From the NCBI GenBank assembly GCA_965226545.1, contig OZ245364.1:1984001-2048000 (forward strand): a stretch of 64,000 bases of DNA, read 5' to 3'. The first letter of the stretch is position 1. Every line of letters starts with the position of its first letter. The position numbers and the translations under genes were made by a program. The notes under the pieces are model-generated. The model was not told where the DNA came from. It did no database searches and was given only the letters and a program-made list of their open reading frames with translations. This DNA comes from JAHRAW01 sp965226545 (GTDB lineage: Bacteria > Pseudomonadota > Gammaproteobacteria > Arenicellales > Poriferihabitantaceae). Positions 50,243 to 58,668 of this stretch are shown piece by piece.

Positions 50243-52138
50243 TCACCTCTCGCGATACATCCATTCAATCTGTTCAGCAAATCGTTCACGCAACACCGCG
50301 CGTTTTAATTTTAAGGTCGGCGTTATCGCACCGTCTTCGATGCCCCAAATAGCGCGCGACGCCCACACTTGATGCACGACTGCATAGCCGGGAAAATCTT
50401 GTAATTGCGCGGCGATTCTTTTGCGCATTAATTCATTTGCCGGCGGCACGTTTAATGAGTCATCATCATTCGCATCCAAGCCGAGTTGCGCAGCGGTGCG
50501 TCGCCAACTGTCGGCGTTGACTACGACAACCGCCGCCAAAAACGCGCGGCGTTCACCAACCACCATCGCTTGTTCGAATAATGCATCGTCACAAATCGCC
50601 GATTCCATATCCGCCGGCGGTGCCTTTTCGCCGGTTGCCAACACGATAATTTCTTTGCGGCGACCGTTGATGTAAACGAAGCCGTCTTCATCGATGCGCG
50701 CCAAATCGCCGGTGGCAAACCAACCGTGCGCGTCAACCACTTCGCGCGTCGCCGATTCATCGCGCCAATAGCCGCCCATCACGCCGTCGCCTTTGGCATG
50801 CAATTCGCCGGCATCGTCGATGCGCAATTGCACTTCGCTGAGCGGCAAGCCAACGCTGCTTGGTTGATTGCTGTCCAATGTGTTGACCGACAAAGTCGGT
50901 GACGTTTCGGTTAAGCCATAGCCCTGCAAAATATCGACGCCCAAGGCGATGAAAGTGCGCGAGATGTTTTCCGCCAACGGTGCGCCGCCGCTGATGACCA
51001 TTCGCAGCCGCCCGCCAAACCGCGCGCGCACTTTACGCCCGACCAATGCATCGAGCGGGTGATGTAGTAATTGACTTATGCACCATGCAGCGCGCCCTTG
51101 TCGAATTTCGAAACGTCGATACCCAATCGACACCGCGCACTTAAACAACCAACGCCGTATCTTTGATTCTTCGAGTTGCGCGCCGATTGCATTGTAGGCG
51201 CGTTCAAAAATTCGCGGCACGCTGACCAACACGGTCGGACGCATCGCGGCTAAGTCATCGGGCAATTGTTCAATCGAGCGATTAAACGCAACGACCGCAT
51301 TGCACATCATCGGCGTGTAATACCCGACCGTGCGTTCGAACATGTGCGACAACGGCAGGAACGACAAAAACAAATCGCTCGGCAATACCGGCGCACTTTT
51401 AACGCCGGCATAAGCGGTGCGCAAAATGTTGGCGTGGCTGAGCATTACGCCTTTGGGTTTGCCGGTGGTGCCGGAGGTGTAGACAATTGTCGCCAAGTCG
51501 GAGGCTTGCGTTGTCGATGGTGCGGATGTAAACGATTGTCCTTCGGTTAACCAATCCGACAATGTAACAACGCGCAAGTCGTGACTGTCAATGTCAATGT
51601 CACTGTCACTGTCGACGCTGTCGTCACCGTCATCGTCACCTTGACAAACAACAACCCGCTTCAACTTCGTCAACTGTTGCAAATGCCCCGCCATCTCCCG
51701 CAACATCGAATTATTTTCCAACACCAACATTTCGGCTTCGGTATGCGCAAGAATATAAGCGACATTGTCGGCGCGGTCTTGCGCATACAACGGCACCACC
51801 ACCAAGCCGTTCGCCAAACAAGATTGTTCGCACAGCACCCAATCGATGCAGTTGCGCATTCGAATCGCAACCCGCGCACCGTGCGCGGCATTTTGATTCA
51901 CCAATCCTTGATGCGCCAATGCACTGCGCCATTGTTCGACTCGCTGTCCAATTGTTTTCCAAGAGTAGCCATGCCAACGCCGTCCATCGTGTTGTCGATA
52001 CGCAATTTTATCCGGCGATTTTGTAATGCGCGCGCGCAATAAACCGTCCAAGGTGTCGGCTTGCATCGGCGCAATCACATCGACGCGCGCGTCCAATGCT
52101 TGTAAATGGTCCGGCGGATAACGGTCGGCGGTTTGCAT
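50243..52138 (-). CDS. Long-chain acyl-CoA synthetase (AMP-forming)
   Basis: A 631-residue ANL-family ligase. The AMP-binding P-loop reads TIVYTSGTTGKPKGVMLSHA, then GYGLTETSPTLS, TGDLARIDEDGFVYINGR and the C-terminal GRRKEIIVLATGEK. The architecture (GEKAPPADMESAI, PTLKLKRAVL) is that of the FAA1/FadD15-like long-chain group. An Asp/Ser-rich insert (GDDDGDDSVDSDSDIDIDSH) is encoded by the GTCACT-type hexamer tract at 51581-51645. It lies 18 bases after fadE on the same strand, giving a beta-oxidation pair. Confidence 0.92.
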   Translation of the reverse strand: MQTADRYPPDHLQALDARVDVIAPMQADTLDGLLRARITKSPDKIAYRQHDGRRWHGYSWKTIGQRVEQWRSALAHQGLVNQNAAHGARVAIRMRNCIDWVLCEQSCLANGLVVVPLYAQDRADNVAYILAHTEAEMLVLENNSMLREMAGHLQQLTKLKRVVVCQGDDDGDDSVDSDSDIDIDSHDLRVVTLSDWLTEGQSFTSAPSTTQASDLATIVYTSGTTGKPKGVMLSHANILRTAYAGVKSAPVLPSDLFLSFLPLSHMFERTVGYYTPMMCNAVVAFNRSIEQLPDDLAAMRPTVLVSVPRIFERAYNAIGAQLEESKIRRWLFKCAVSIGYRRFEIRQGRAAWCISQLLHHPLDALVGRKVRARFGGRLRMVISGGAPLAENISRTFIALGVDILQGYGLTETSPTLSVNTLDSNQPSSVGLPLSEVQLRIDDAGELHAKGDGVMGGYWRDESATREVVDAHGWFATGDLARIDEDGFVYINGRRKEIIVLATGEKAPPADMESAICDDALFEQAMVVGERRAFLAAVVVVNADSWRRTAAQLGLDANDDDSLNVPPANELMRKRIAAQLQDFPGYAVVHQVWASRAIWGIEDGAITPTLKLKRAVLRERFAEQIEWMYRER

Positions 52139-52156
52139 TGCGAATCAAAATTCGAA

Positions 52157-54691
52157 TCACAATGCGGTGTCGCGCATATCGACATGCATTTTGGTTGCGG
52201 CGGGTTGTGGCGATTGTGTCGACTGTGTCGATGGTGCCGATTGCGAATCGACATGCGTTGCACCGCGCAAATCAAATGCATCAGCGGCGAATTCATCGAC
52301 GGCGATAATTTTCTCGACGATAGTTTGCAATTGCGCAAGCAATTCGGATTCCTCGCGCGTGATTACATCGTTGGCTTGCAACCCATCCAACCACTCGCGA
52401 TGCGTTTGCGCAATCCCCGGCTCCGCACCTTGTTCGCGCAGACGACGACGCACTGCATCAGTTTGTTCGCTGAGCGTCAACGCCGTTTCCAATTGCGCAA
52501 CAACATCAGCCGAGTCATCCGGGCGATGCATCCATTCGGTTAATCGGTCACGCGCTTTGCCCGGACGCTGCAGCAGGTCCGCAACTTGACGATTTAATGA
52601 ATCGCTTGGCGGTTGCAAATAACGCCCGCCGGCAAATACATTAATCCGCAACAACATCCCAAGCCATTTGCGCGGATAGTTGCGCAAAATAGCATCGAGA
52701 GATTGTTGCGCGGCAAACAATGCATATTTGCAAGCCCAATCGACCAACGGTTTTTCATCCTCAGGTTCATCGCGGTCGGTAAACTTTTTAAGCACCGCCG
52801 ACGCCAACAACAAATTGCTTAACACATCGGCAAATCTTGCCGACAACATTTCGCGGCGTTTAAATTCGCCGCCGAGAGTTAATAAAGTGACATCCGCCAA
52901 AAACGCAAACGCCGCGCTTAACTGTTCAATCGTGCGCGAATGTTTTCGGCACAACCCGCGCCCAACACCACGCGCCAACTTGCCGCGCGTAAGCGACAAG
53001 GCGGTCGCGCGCAATTTGTTGGCGGCGATGTGGTCGATGTGGTTAACCAACAATTCATCGAATGCCGCACGCGCATCCGCATCGTTGCGCGTACATGCGA
53101 CAAGTTCATCGAGCAAAAACGGATGACAACGCATCGCGCCTTGACCAAAAATAATTAAACTGCGGGTTAAAATGTTCGCGCCTTCGACCGTGATGCCAAT
53201 CGGCAATTGTTGATAAGTGCGCGCCAAATAATTGCCGCGCCCGAGGCAGATGGCTTTGCCGCCGTGAATGTCCATCGCGTCGTTAATCACCGTGCGCGAC
53301 AATTCGGTGCATTGTTGTTTAACAATCGCCGACATCACAGACGGACGTTCGCCCGCGCCAAGTGCATCCGTCATTAACGTGCGCGCCGCATCGAGCAAAT
53401 AAGTTAACCCGCCGATGCGCGCCAGGGATTCTTGTACGCCTTCGAACTTGCCAATCGGCAAACCGAATTGTTCGCGCACGCGCGAATATGCACCGCCGGT
53501 GCGCGCCGCCAACATCGCCGCACCGCACGCCGCCGCCGGCAGGGATATGCCGCGTCCGGCCGCGAGTGATTCCATCAACATCGTCCAGCCGCGTCCGATT
53601 TGTTCGCGCCCGCCGATAACCCAATCGAGCGGAATAAACACATCGCGCCCGCGCGTCGGGCCGTTTTGGAAGGCGGCGTTGAGCGGTTGATGGCGCATGC
53701 CGATTTCGACGCCCGGATGATTTGCCGGGATGAGCGCGCAAGTGATGCCGAGGTCGTCTTGCGCGCCGAGCAGATGGTCGGGGTCATGCGCGCGAAACGC
53801 CAAGCCGATGATGGTGGCGACCGGCGCGAGCGTGATGTAACGCTTTTGCCAATTCAAGCGAAAGCCGAGCGTGCGTTGCCCGTCAAAATCGGCTTCGCAT
53901 ACCACGCCGATATCCGGCATCGCCGCGGCATCCGAGCCGGCGCGCGGCGAGGTCAGCGCGAAGCACGGCGTATCCGCGCCGCTTGCCAAGCGCGGCAGAT
54001 GGCGTTGTTGTTGTTCGGGGGTGCCGTAATGTTGTAGCAATTCGGCCGGCCCCAATGAATTCGGCACCATCACGGTGACCGCCACTGCCGCACTGCGCGA
54101 CGCCAACTTGGCGATGATGCATGATTGCGCATACGCGGAGAATTCCAGCCCGCCGTATTGCCGCGCGACATTCAATCCAAAGAAACCGTTATCGCGAATG
54201 AATTGCCACACTTCGGCCGGCAGGTCGTTGCATTCGGCGGTGATTTTCCAATCGTCGGCGAGGTTGCACAGTTGCGTAACTGGGCCGTCGATAAACGCGC
54301 GCTCTTCGGCGGTTAATTTTGGCGCGGGCGTATCGAATAATTTGCGCCAATCGGGCGCGCCGCGAAACAATTCGGCATCCCACCAAACGCCGCCGGCGTC
54401 AATCGCGGCTTGTTCGGTCGGCGAAATTTGCGGCGCGGTTTTGCGCACCAATGCAAACGCATTATCCGACAAATGCCGCTTGCGCAATTGCGGCGCGAAA
54501 AAAATAAGCGCCGTCGGTATCAAGCCAATCAACATTATCAGCGACAACCACCCGCCGATGCCGTCGGCGGCAAACATGCAAATCGCAAACACCGCAATCG
54601 CCATCACCAACCAAGTGCGCACCGAAGGGGTGCCGCGTATGAATACGGCGAATAATGCAAGCAGGGTGGCGGCGAATAATAATAGGCTCAT
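52157..54691 (-). CDS. fadE: FadE-type acyl-CoA dehydrogenase
   Basis: An 844-residue enzyme similar in length and layout to E. coli FadE. N-terminal hydrophobic segments (SLLLFAATLLALFAVFI, WLVMAIAVFAICMFA) suggest membrane association; the FAD/acyl-CoA dehydrogenase core includes DNGFFGLNVARQYGGLEFSA, CFALTSPRAGSDAA, and DAMDIHGGKAICLGRGNYLA; a C-terminal FadE-specific extension ends in a Ser/Gln/Pro-rich tail (SAPSTQSTQSPQP). ATG 54691 is preferred because earlier in-frame starts add a leader unlike the family. Catalyses the first step of beta-oxidation. Confidence 0.93.
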   Translation of the reverse strand: MSLLLFAATLLALFAVFIRGTPSVRTWLVMAIAVFAICMFAADGIGGWLSLIMLIGLIPTALIFFAPQLRKRHLSDNAFALVRKTAPQISPTEQAAIDAGGVWWDAELFRGAPDWRKLFDTPAPKLTAEERAFIDGPVTQLCNLADDWKITAECNDLPAEVWQFIRDNGFFGLNVARQYGGLEFSAYAQSCIIAKLASRSAAVAVTVMVPNSLGPAELLQHYGTPEQQQRHLPRLASGADTPCFALTSPRAGSDAAAMPDIGVVCEADFDGQRTLGFRLNWQKRYITLAPVATIIGLAFRAHDPDHLLGAQDDLGITCALIPANHPGVEIGMRHQPLNAAFQNGPTRGRDVFIPLDWVIGGREQIGRGWTMLMESLAAGRGISLPAAACGAAMLAARTGGAYSRVREQFGLPIGKFEGVQESLARIGGLTYLLDAARTLMTDALGAGERPSVMSAIVKQQCTELSRTVINDAMDIHGGKAICLGRGNYLARTYQQLPIGITVEGANILTRSLIIFGQGAMRCHPFLLDELVACTRNDADARAAFDELLVNHIDHIAANKLRATALSLTRGKLARGVGRGLCRKHSRTIEQLSAAFAFLADVTLLTLGGEFKRREMLSARFADVLSNLLLASAVLKKFTDRDEPEDEKPLVDWACKYALFAAQQSLDAILRNYPRKWLGMLLRINVFAGGRYLQPPSDSLNRQVADLLQRPGKARDRLTEWMHRPDDSADVVAQLETALTLSEQTDAVRRRLREQGAEPGIAQTHREWLDGLQANDVITREESELLAQLQTIVEKIIAVDEFAADAFDLRGATHVDSQSAPSTQSTQSPQPAATKMHVDMRDTAL

Positions 54692-54949
54692 GGCAATGGG
54701 GGGATGGTTAACGAGACGGTTAATTAAAGGCGCGATTGATGAGGTTAATAATGCGGGCACAAACTTGGTTAACAAGTGCATCCAAAAAGTGCAATCAATG
54801 CGCCAGTATAACAAACGCAAGGTTACGAATTGGTTACACAATTTTAACCGAATCTAATCGCATAACTTTGCATTATGCAGTTAAGATTGCGCGGTCACTT
54901 AACCGACACTTACACTTACACTTTCACTCACACTTAAAGAGGTTATCCG

Positions 54950-55453
54950 ATGAACAAAGAACGTTTAAAGTACGGTGCATTCGGCGCGTTTATTTTGGCG
55001 TTGGCGATGTTCGCGGTGTATGCGATGCATTTTGGTTGGCATCATTGGCTCGGCGGGCATAGCGGCAAGCACGGTCAACATTATGGCGAACGGCACGACG
55101 GGCGGCACGACGGGCAAGGTTATCATCACGGCAAATATTTGTTTAGCGAACGGGTGATGAAAAAACTCTCAAAGCGGCTGGATTTATCCGACCAACAACG
55201 CGAATCGTTGCGCGGCATCGCCGCAGAGTTTCATCCACTCGTGCAACGATTGCGCGAACAAATGCGCGAAACCCGCAAAGCCCTGCGCGAATTGAATCCG
55301 CAAACCGACAATTACCGAACGCAAATCGCCGATTTGGCAAAACGTCAGGCGGAGTTGGCGACGGTGTTGACGGTCGCCATCGGCGACGCCAAGGCGAAGT
55401 TTGCCGATACGTTGAGCGAGGAACAGATGGCGAAGTTTATGCAGCGGTTTTAA
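54950..55453 (+). CDS. Spy/CpxP-like periplasmic protein with His-rich linker
   Basis: A 167-residue protein with one N-terminal hydrophobic segment (FGAFILALAMFAVYAMHFGW), a His/Gly-rich linker (about 30-62, fourteen or so His) and a helical domain resembling the Spy/CpxP/ZraP/CnrX group (RLDLSDQQRESLRGIAAEF, TLSEEQMAKFMQRF). Such proteins are periplasmic chaperones or metal-stress sensors; the linker suggests Zn, Cu or Ni binding. AAGAGG precedes the ATG. The leader has tandem CACTTA-type hexamers (54908-54935). Confidence 0.75.
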   Translation: MNKERLKYGAFGAFILALAMFAVYAMHFGWHHWLGGHSGKHGQHYGERHDGRHDGQGYHHGKYLFSERVMKKLSKRLDLSDQQRESLRGIAAEFHPLVQRLREQMRETRKALRELNPQTDNYRTQIADLAKRQAELATVLTVAIGDAKAKFADTLSEEQMAKFMQRF

Positions 55454-55480
55454 TTGCAGGCGGTCGCTGTACAAAAAAAA

Positions 55481-55505
55481 GGGGCGTCGATGCGCCCCTT
55501 TTTTT
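55481..55505. terminator. Bidirectional intrinsic terminator
   Basis: GGGGCG (55481-55486) pairs with CGCCCC (55493-55498) around a 6-base loop, followed by seven T and preceded by eight A. It ends the Spy-like gene on the plus strand and also works for a minus-strand gene ending at 55546. Confidence 0.88.
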
Positions 55506-55545
55506 ATTGCACTCTCATTGCAATGTACTTGCACTTATCACCGCA

Positions 55546-55785
55546 TTATTGCGCGACGGCTATCGGCAGTTTGCCGGTGATGCCGTCGTTCACTTTTGCG
55601 CGCCATTTATCCGCCCATCGTTTTTTGGATTCGATGTAACGCAAGTTGACCGGATGGTGTTGAATCGGAAGAAACCCGCCAACAATCATGCGCACTCGAC
55701 TCGCCCGCATTTGCATCGATAATCCTTTCGGTGTGCATAACTCATTTTTCATTGTGCGAAGTCGGTTTGCCAAAACAACCCGCAT
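55546..55785 (-). CDS. Possible small basic protein of unknown function
   Basis: A 79-codon frame from ATG 55785, not recognised. It is rich in Arg and Lys (e.g. YIESKKRWADKWRAKVNDG) with no signal peptide or membrane segment. A shorter start at an internal Met is possible. Support is only contextual: its stop lies 40 bases before a terminator that has a T-run in its direction as well. No Shine-Dalgarno is evident. Confidence 0.3.
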   Translation of the reverse strand: MRVVLANRLRTMKNELCTPKGLSMQMRASRVRMIVGGFLPIQHHPVNLRYIESKKRWADKWRAKVNDGITGKLPIAVAQ

Positions 55786-55825
55786 CAAAAAAATGTTTCA
55801 TCACACTCACCCGTTGGTCGTGACT

Positions 55826-55873
55826 ATTATTGACGCGTAAAATTATTGGTGCATAAAATTATTGATGCATAAA
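55826..55873. repeat. 16-base tandem repeat, three copies
   Basis: ATTATTGACGCGTAAA, ATTATTGGTGCATAAA and ATTATTGATGCATAAA follow each other without gaps. They sit upstream of the possible small protein and just beyond the terminator of the ankyrin gene. Confidence 0.85.
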
Positions 55874-55906
55874 AAACGCGCGCACAACATCACATCGTGC
55901 GCGCGT
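55871..55906 (-). terminator. Intrinsic terminator of the ankyrin gene
   Basis: ACGCGCGCAC (55876-55885) and GTGCGCGCGT (55897-55906) form a perfect 10-base stem with an 11-base loop; on the minus strand it is followed by six T. It lies 88 bases after the ankyrin gene's stop. Confidence 0.85.
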
Positions 55907-55994
55907 CTTTAGTAAACAAACAAAAAAATCAAACCGCCGAAGTTGACATTAATAAAACAACAACGTCACAACATCAACGACAGGGCAACAACAA

Positions 55995-56900
55995 TTACTT
56001 CCTCGCCCGCCGCGCCTGTTTGCGTCTATGTTTCGCTTCGGCGCGTTCGAACACCTTCACCGTCCGCCAACTCTTCGCCAACTTCGCCAAATCCAACGGC
56101 GTTGCCGAGGCGAACTCCTCGCCGCTCGGCAGTTTAAAGGTCTTGGGCGAAGTGGTCGCCAGCAGATAAGCGCCGTGGTCAATCAGCAAATCGGCGGTCT
56201 CGGCGGCGTTGGTGAATGCGGATGCATGTAACGGAGTGAAGCCGGGGCCGTCGGTAATCGCATCGATGTCGGCGCCGCGTTTGAGCAATCGTTCGGCGAC
56301 ATCGATGGCGTTGAAATAGGCGGCGCTATGCAACGGAATATAGCCGTTGGAATCGCGCGCGTTGATGTCGGCGCGATAGCGCAACAACACATCGACGCTC
56401 GGCAAGGCGTTGACCGACGCGGCGACATGCAACGGCGTATGCCCCTTTTTGTCGCGGGCGTTGACATCGGCGCGATTGCGAATCAACACCAAGGCGGTGT
56501 TGGCGGTGTTGACCGACGCGGCGACATGCAACGGCGAAAATCCCTGCAGGTCGCGCGCCTGAATATCCGCGCCATAACGCAACAACACAACCACCGCGCG
56601 CGGCGCATTGCCATAAGCGGCGCTATGCAACGGCGTGTAGCCCTGATTGTTGGTCGCGCGAAAATCGGCGCCCTGACGAATCAGCGTGCCGATGAGTTTG
56701 GTGTTGAGCGCCGCCGCCCAATGCAACGGCGTATTGCCGTTGCGGTCAGCTTGGTTGACATTGGCGCCATTTTTAATGAGCCAAGTCGCCTTATCCCAAC
56801 TGCCGGCGCGCACCGCGTTAATTAAAGGCGTCTCCGCCAACGCCGTTTGAGCGGCGAACGCAAGTGCAAGCGCGAGCAGTGTTTTTGCAAACGGTTTCAT
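55995..56900 (-). CDS. Exported ankyrin-repeat protein
   Basis: A 301-residue protein with a signal peptide (MKPFAKTLLALALAFAAQ, cut after TALA). Residues 25-250 hold about seven 33-residue ankyrin repeats, each with a G-TPLH-AA core (NGNTPLHWAA, QGYTPLHSAA, KGHTPLHVAA, NGYIPLHSAA). The tail is basic (RRKQARRARK). It likely binds a protein in the periplasm or outside the cell; the target is unknown. ATG 56900 with a G-rich stretch upstream is preferred over an earlier start lacking the signal at its N-terminus. Confidence 0.85.
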   Translation of the reverse strand: MKPFAKTLLALALAFAAQTALAETPLINAVRAGSWDKATWLIKNGANVNQADRNGNTPLHWAAALNTKLIGTLIRQGADFRATNNQGYTPLHSAAYGNAPRAVVVLLRYGADIQARDLQGFSPLHVAASVNTANTALVLIRNRADVNARDKKGHTPLHVAASVNALPSVDVLLRYRADINARDSNGYIPLHSAAYFNAIDVAERLLKRGADIDAITDGPGFTPLHASAFTNAAETADLLIDHGAYLLATTSPKTFKLPSGEEFASATPLDLAKLAKSWRTVKVFERAEAKHRRKQARRARK

Positions 56901-57031
56901 TGGAATGCCCCCCAAAATTGAACGCAGCGACCAAAGCCGCCGTAGAACCGCATTGATGACAGCGGCTATTGTGTGCGAGTTTGTTGGCGTTGTCAAGGGG
57001 GGATTTGGGTGGGTGGCGGTTAAATGAAAAC

Positions 57032-57058
57032 CTCGCCCGATGTTTTGGGCGGGTTTTT
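57032..57058 (-). terminator. Hairpin with flanking A/T runs, probable terminator of the coiled-coil gene
   Basis: CGCCC (57034-57038) pairs with GGGCG (57047-57051) with outer extension. T-runs follow on both strands (six on plus, four on minus). The only gene ending toward it is the minus-strand coiled-coil gene at 57098. Confidence 0.6.
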
Positions 57059-57097
57059 TGACGGGTTTATTAATTAACGAGATTGGCTTTTGTCGGC

Positions 57098-57514
57098 TTA
57101 TCGCAAAATTTTGGCAAGCAGTTGGGCGAAGAGTCCTGATATGGTTGGGCTGTCTTTGATAATCACGAAAACAAGAAGTGTGATGGTTGCGTACAGCAGT
57201 TTTTCAACCAATCCGAGTTTGGCGTAAACTTTGGCGAATTTGGTGTCGGTTTCGGCCTTGCCGGTGTCGATTTCGCCTTTCAGTTTGGCGTTGCCGCTTT
57301 TGATTTCGCCTTTCAGTTCGGCTTTGGCTTCGTCGACCTTGCCTTCCACACGCGCAAGCCCCTCGTTGGTGGCAACGTGTTTGGCGTTGGTTTCCAAACG
57401 CACTACGCGGCCATGAATCGCCGCCGCCGATGAGTCGTTGCCGGCTTCGTCACCATAAGGCGCTTGATCTTCTTTGAGTTGGTTGGGGTCGTTTTTGTCG
57501 TAGAGTTTTGACAT
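57098..57514 (-). CDS. Small coiled-coil membrane protein
   Basis: A 138-residue protein of no assigned function. An acidic start (KLYDKNDPNQLKEDQ) leads into a long charged helix with roughly 11-residue repeats (AELKGEIKSGNAKLKGEID), then a single C-terminal membrane segment (LLYATITLLVFVIIKD). The topology resembles phage XhlA-like and DUF1640-like proteins. A Shine-Dalgarno (AGGTGG) precedes the ATG. It probably sits in the inner membrane with the coiled coil in the cytoplasm or periplasm. Confidence 0.7.
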   Translation of the reverse strand: MSKLYDKNDPNQLKEDQAPYGDEAGNDSSAAAIHGRVVRLETNAKHVATNEGLARVEGKVDEAKAELKGEIKSGNAKLKGEIDTGKAETDTKFAKVYAKLGLVEKLLYATITLLVFVIIKDSPTISGLFAQLLAKILR

Positions 57515-57697
57515 GAGTTAAGCCACCTGCGAGGCGAAAAGTAAAAGTTGAGTTTAGCACGAATGCGGATGATAAAAAACCGCAACTCGTGAAGTGCGCG
57601 CATTATCACCAATCGCGCGAATAAATAATGTGGCATAACTCACAATTGCGGCGGTTTTTTTTGACGATGTTCACGGTTATGGGCGATGGCGGGTTTA

Positions 57698-58237
57698 TTA
57701 GGCGCGTTTATTAATGCACGCGTCACTCTTTATCAGCAGATGATTCGCATACGGCAAAAACCGATGCGCGTCGCCGGCGGCGTTCGGATAAGTGGCGCGA
57801 AAGGTGTTCGCCAGATGATTGGTTTTGTATTCCTGCAATAACGGCGCAACATTTTGGCGCGGCACCGGCGTGCGTGTGGTTTTGTCGTGGTGGATGCCAA
57901 GCGCGCGATAATCTTCGGCGGTGAGGGTGATTTGATTGTTGTGTTTAACCGCCTGCTGCATACCATGCACGGTGCGCAAATCTTTTTTGTATTCCATTCG
58001 CATTTGCGCGATGGCGGCACTCGTCCGCCGCGCCGGGTCGGCATACACCTCATACGCAATGCCCCAGTTGCCATAAGCGGCGTTTAATGCCGACACTTCG
58101 GCGGCGGCAATCGCCAACCGCTCGGCGTTATCCGGCAAATAGCCGACGATGCAACCAAACAGCAAATTGAATTCCACATATTCAGCCGAAAGCCGCAAGG
58201 TTCCCGGATGAATGCGGCGATGTTCGTCTGTTGGCAT
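57698..58237 (-). CDS. Uncharacterised protein with an HHDKTTRTPVP motif
   Basis: A 179-residue protein without signal peptide, taken from ATG 58237. A helical N-terminal part (RLAIAAAEVSALNAAYGNWG) is followed by YRALGIHHDKTTRTPVPRQN. I recall proteins with the same phrase (lG-x-H-x-x-K-x-TRTP-x-P), mostly annotated as hypothetical and common in Bacteroidetes and related phyla, so this may be a transferred gene. Function is unknown. It lies alone between the repeat region at 58.4 kb and the coiled-coil gene. Confidence 0.6.
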   Translation of the reverse strand: MPTDEHRRIHPGTLRLSAEYVEFNLLFGCIVGYLPDNAERLAIAAAEVSALNAAYGNWGIAYEVYADPARRTSAAIAQMRMEYKKDLRTVHGMQQAVKHNNQITLTAEDYRALGIHHDKTTRTPVPRQNVAPLLQEYKTNHLANTFRATYPNAAGDAHRFLPYANHLLIKSDACINKRA

Positions 58238-58437
58238 TGTGTTGTCCGATGGGGTTTGATGGGGTTTGTTCGATGTCGCTTGATTTGCCGCTATTGGCAT
58301 CATCCGCCAACGGCTTGGAATGCGGATTGTAGCGAATTGCGCCATCGATTTTAATGCGGTTTTGCCGATTTGCGATGCATCGGAGGCGGGGTAACTTTTA
58401 TGTTTATGCGAGTTTTATGCATCGGGGCGGGATTGCG

Positions 58438-58548
58438 ATGCATTGGAAAAGTGTTCCGATGCATCTGGATTGCGTTGCTATGCATCGGAAAGGTGCTCCG
58501 ATGCGTCTGGATTGCATTGCTATGCATCGGAAAAGTTTTCCGATGCAT
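58438..58548. repeat. 42-base tandem repeat with palindromic core
   Basis: Units begin at 58438, 58480 and 58522; the third is partial. Each starts with a hairpin of the form ATGCATCGGAAAA-G-TTTTCCGATGCAT, perfect (13-base arms, one-base centre) in the third unit at 58522-58548. Further ATGCATCGG words occur from 58369 on. The sequence is open on both strands and yields spurious MHRK-type repeats. Confidence 0.85.
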
Positions 58549-58605
58549 ATAAATTGGACGGCGACGGCGGGGAATCGCTTATCTATGCGGTTTTGGCGGC
58601 AATAC

Positions 58606-58643
58606 CATAAAAAAACGGCGGGATGTTGCCACCCCGCCGTTTT
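58606..58643 (-). terminator. Intrinsic terminator of the CARDB lipoprotein operon
   Basis: AAAACGGCGGG (58612-58622) pairs perfectly with CCCGCCGTTTT (58633-58643) around a 10-base loop; on the minus strand the stem continues into a T-run. It is 26 bases past the stop at 58669. Confidence 0.92.
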
Positions 58644-58668
58644 GGTTGTTGACCGAGTTGGTCGGTGG

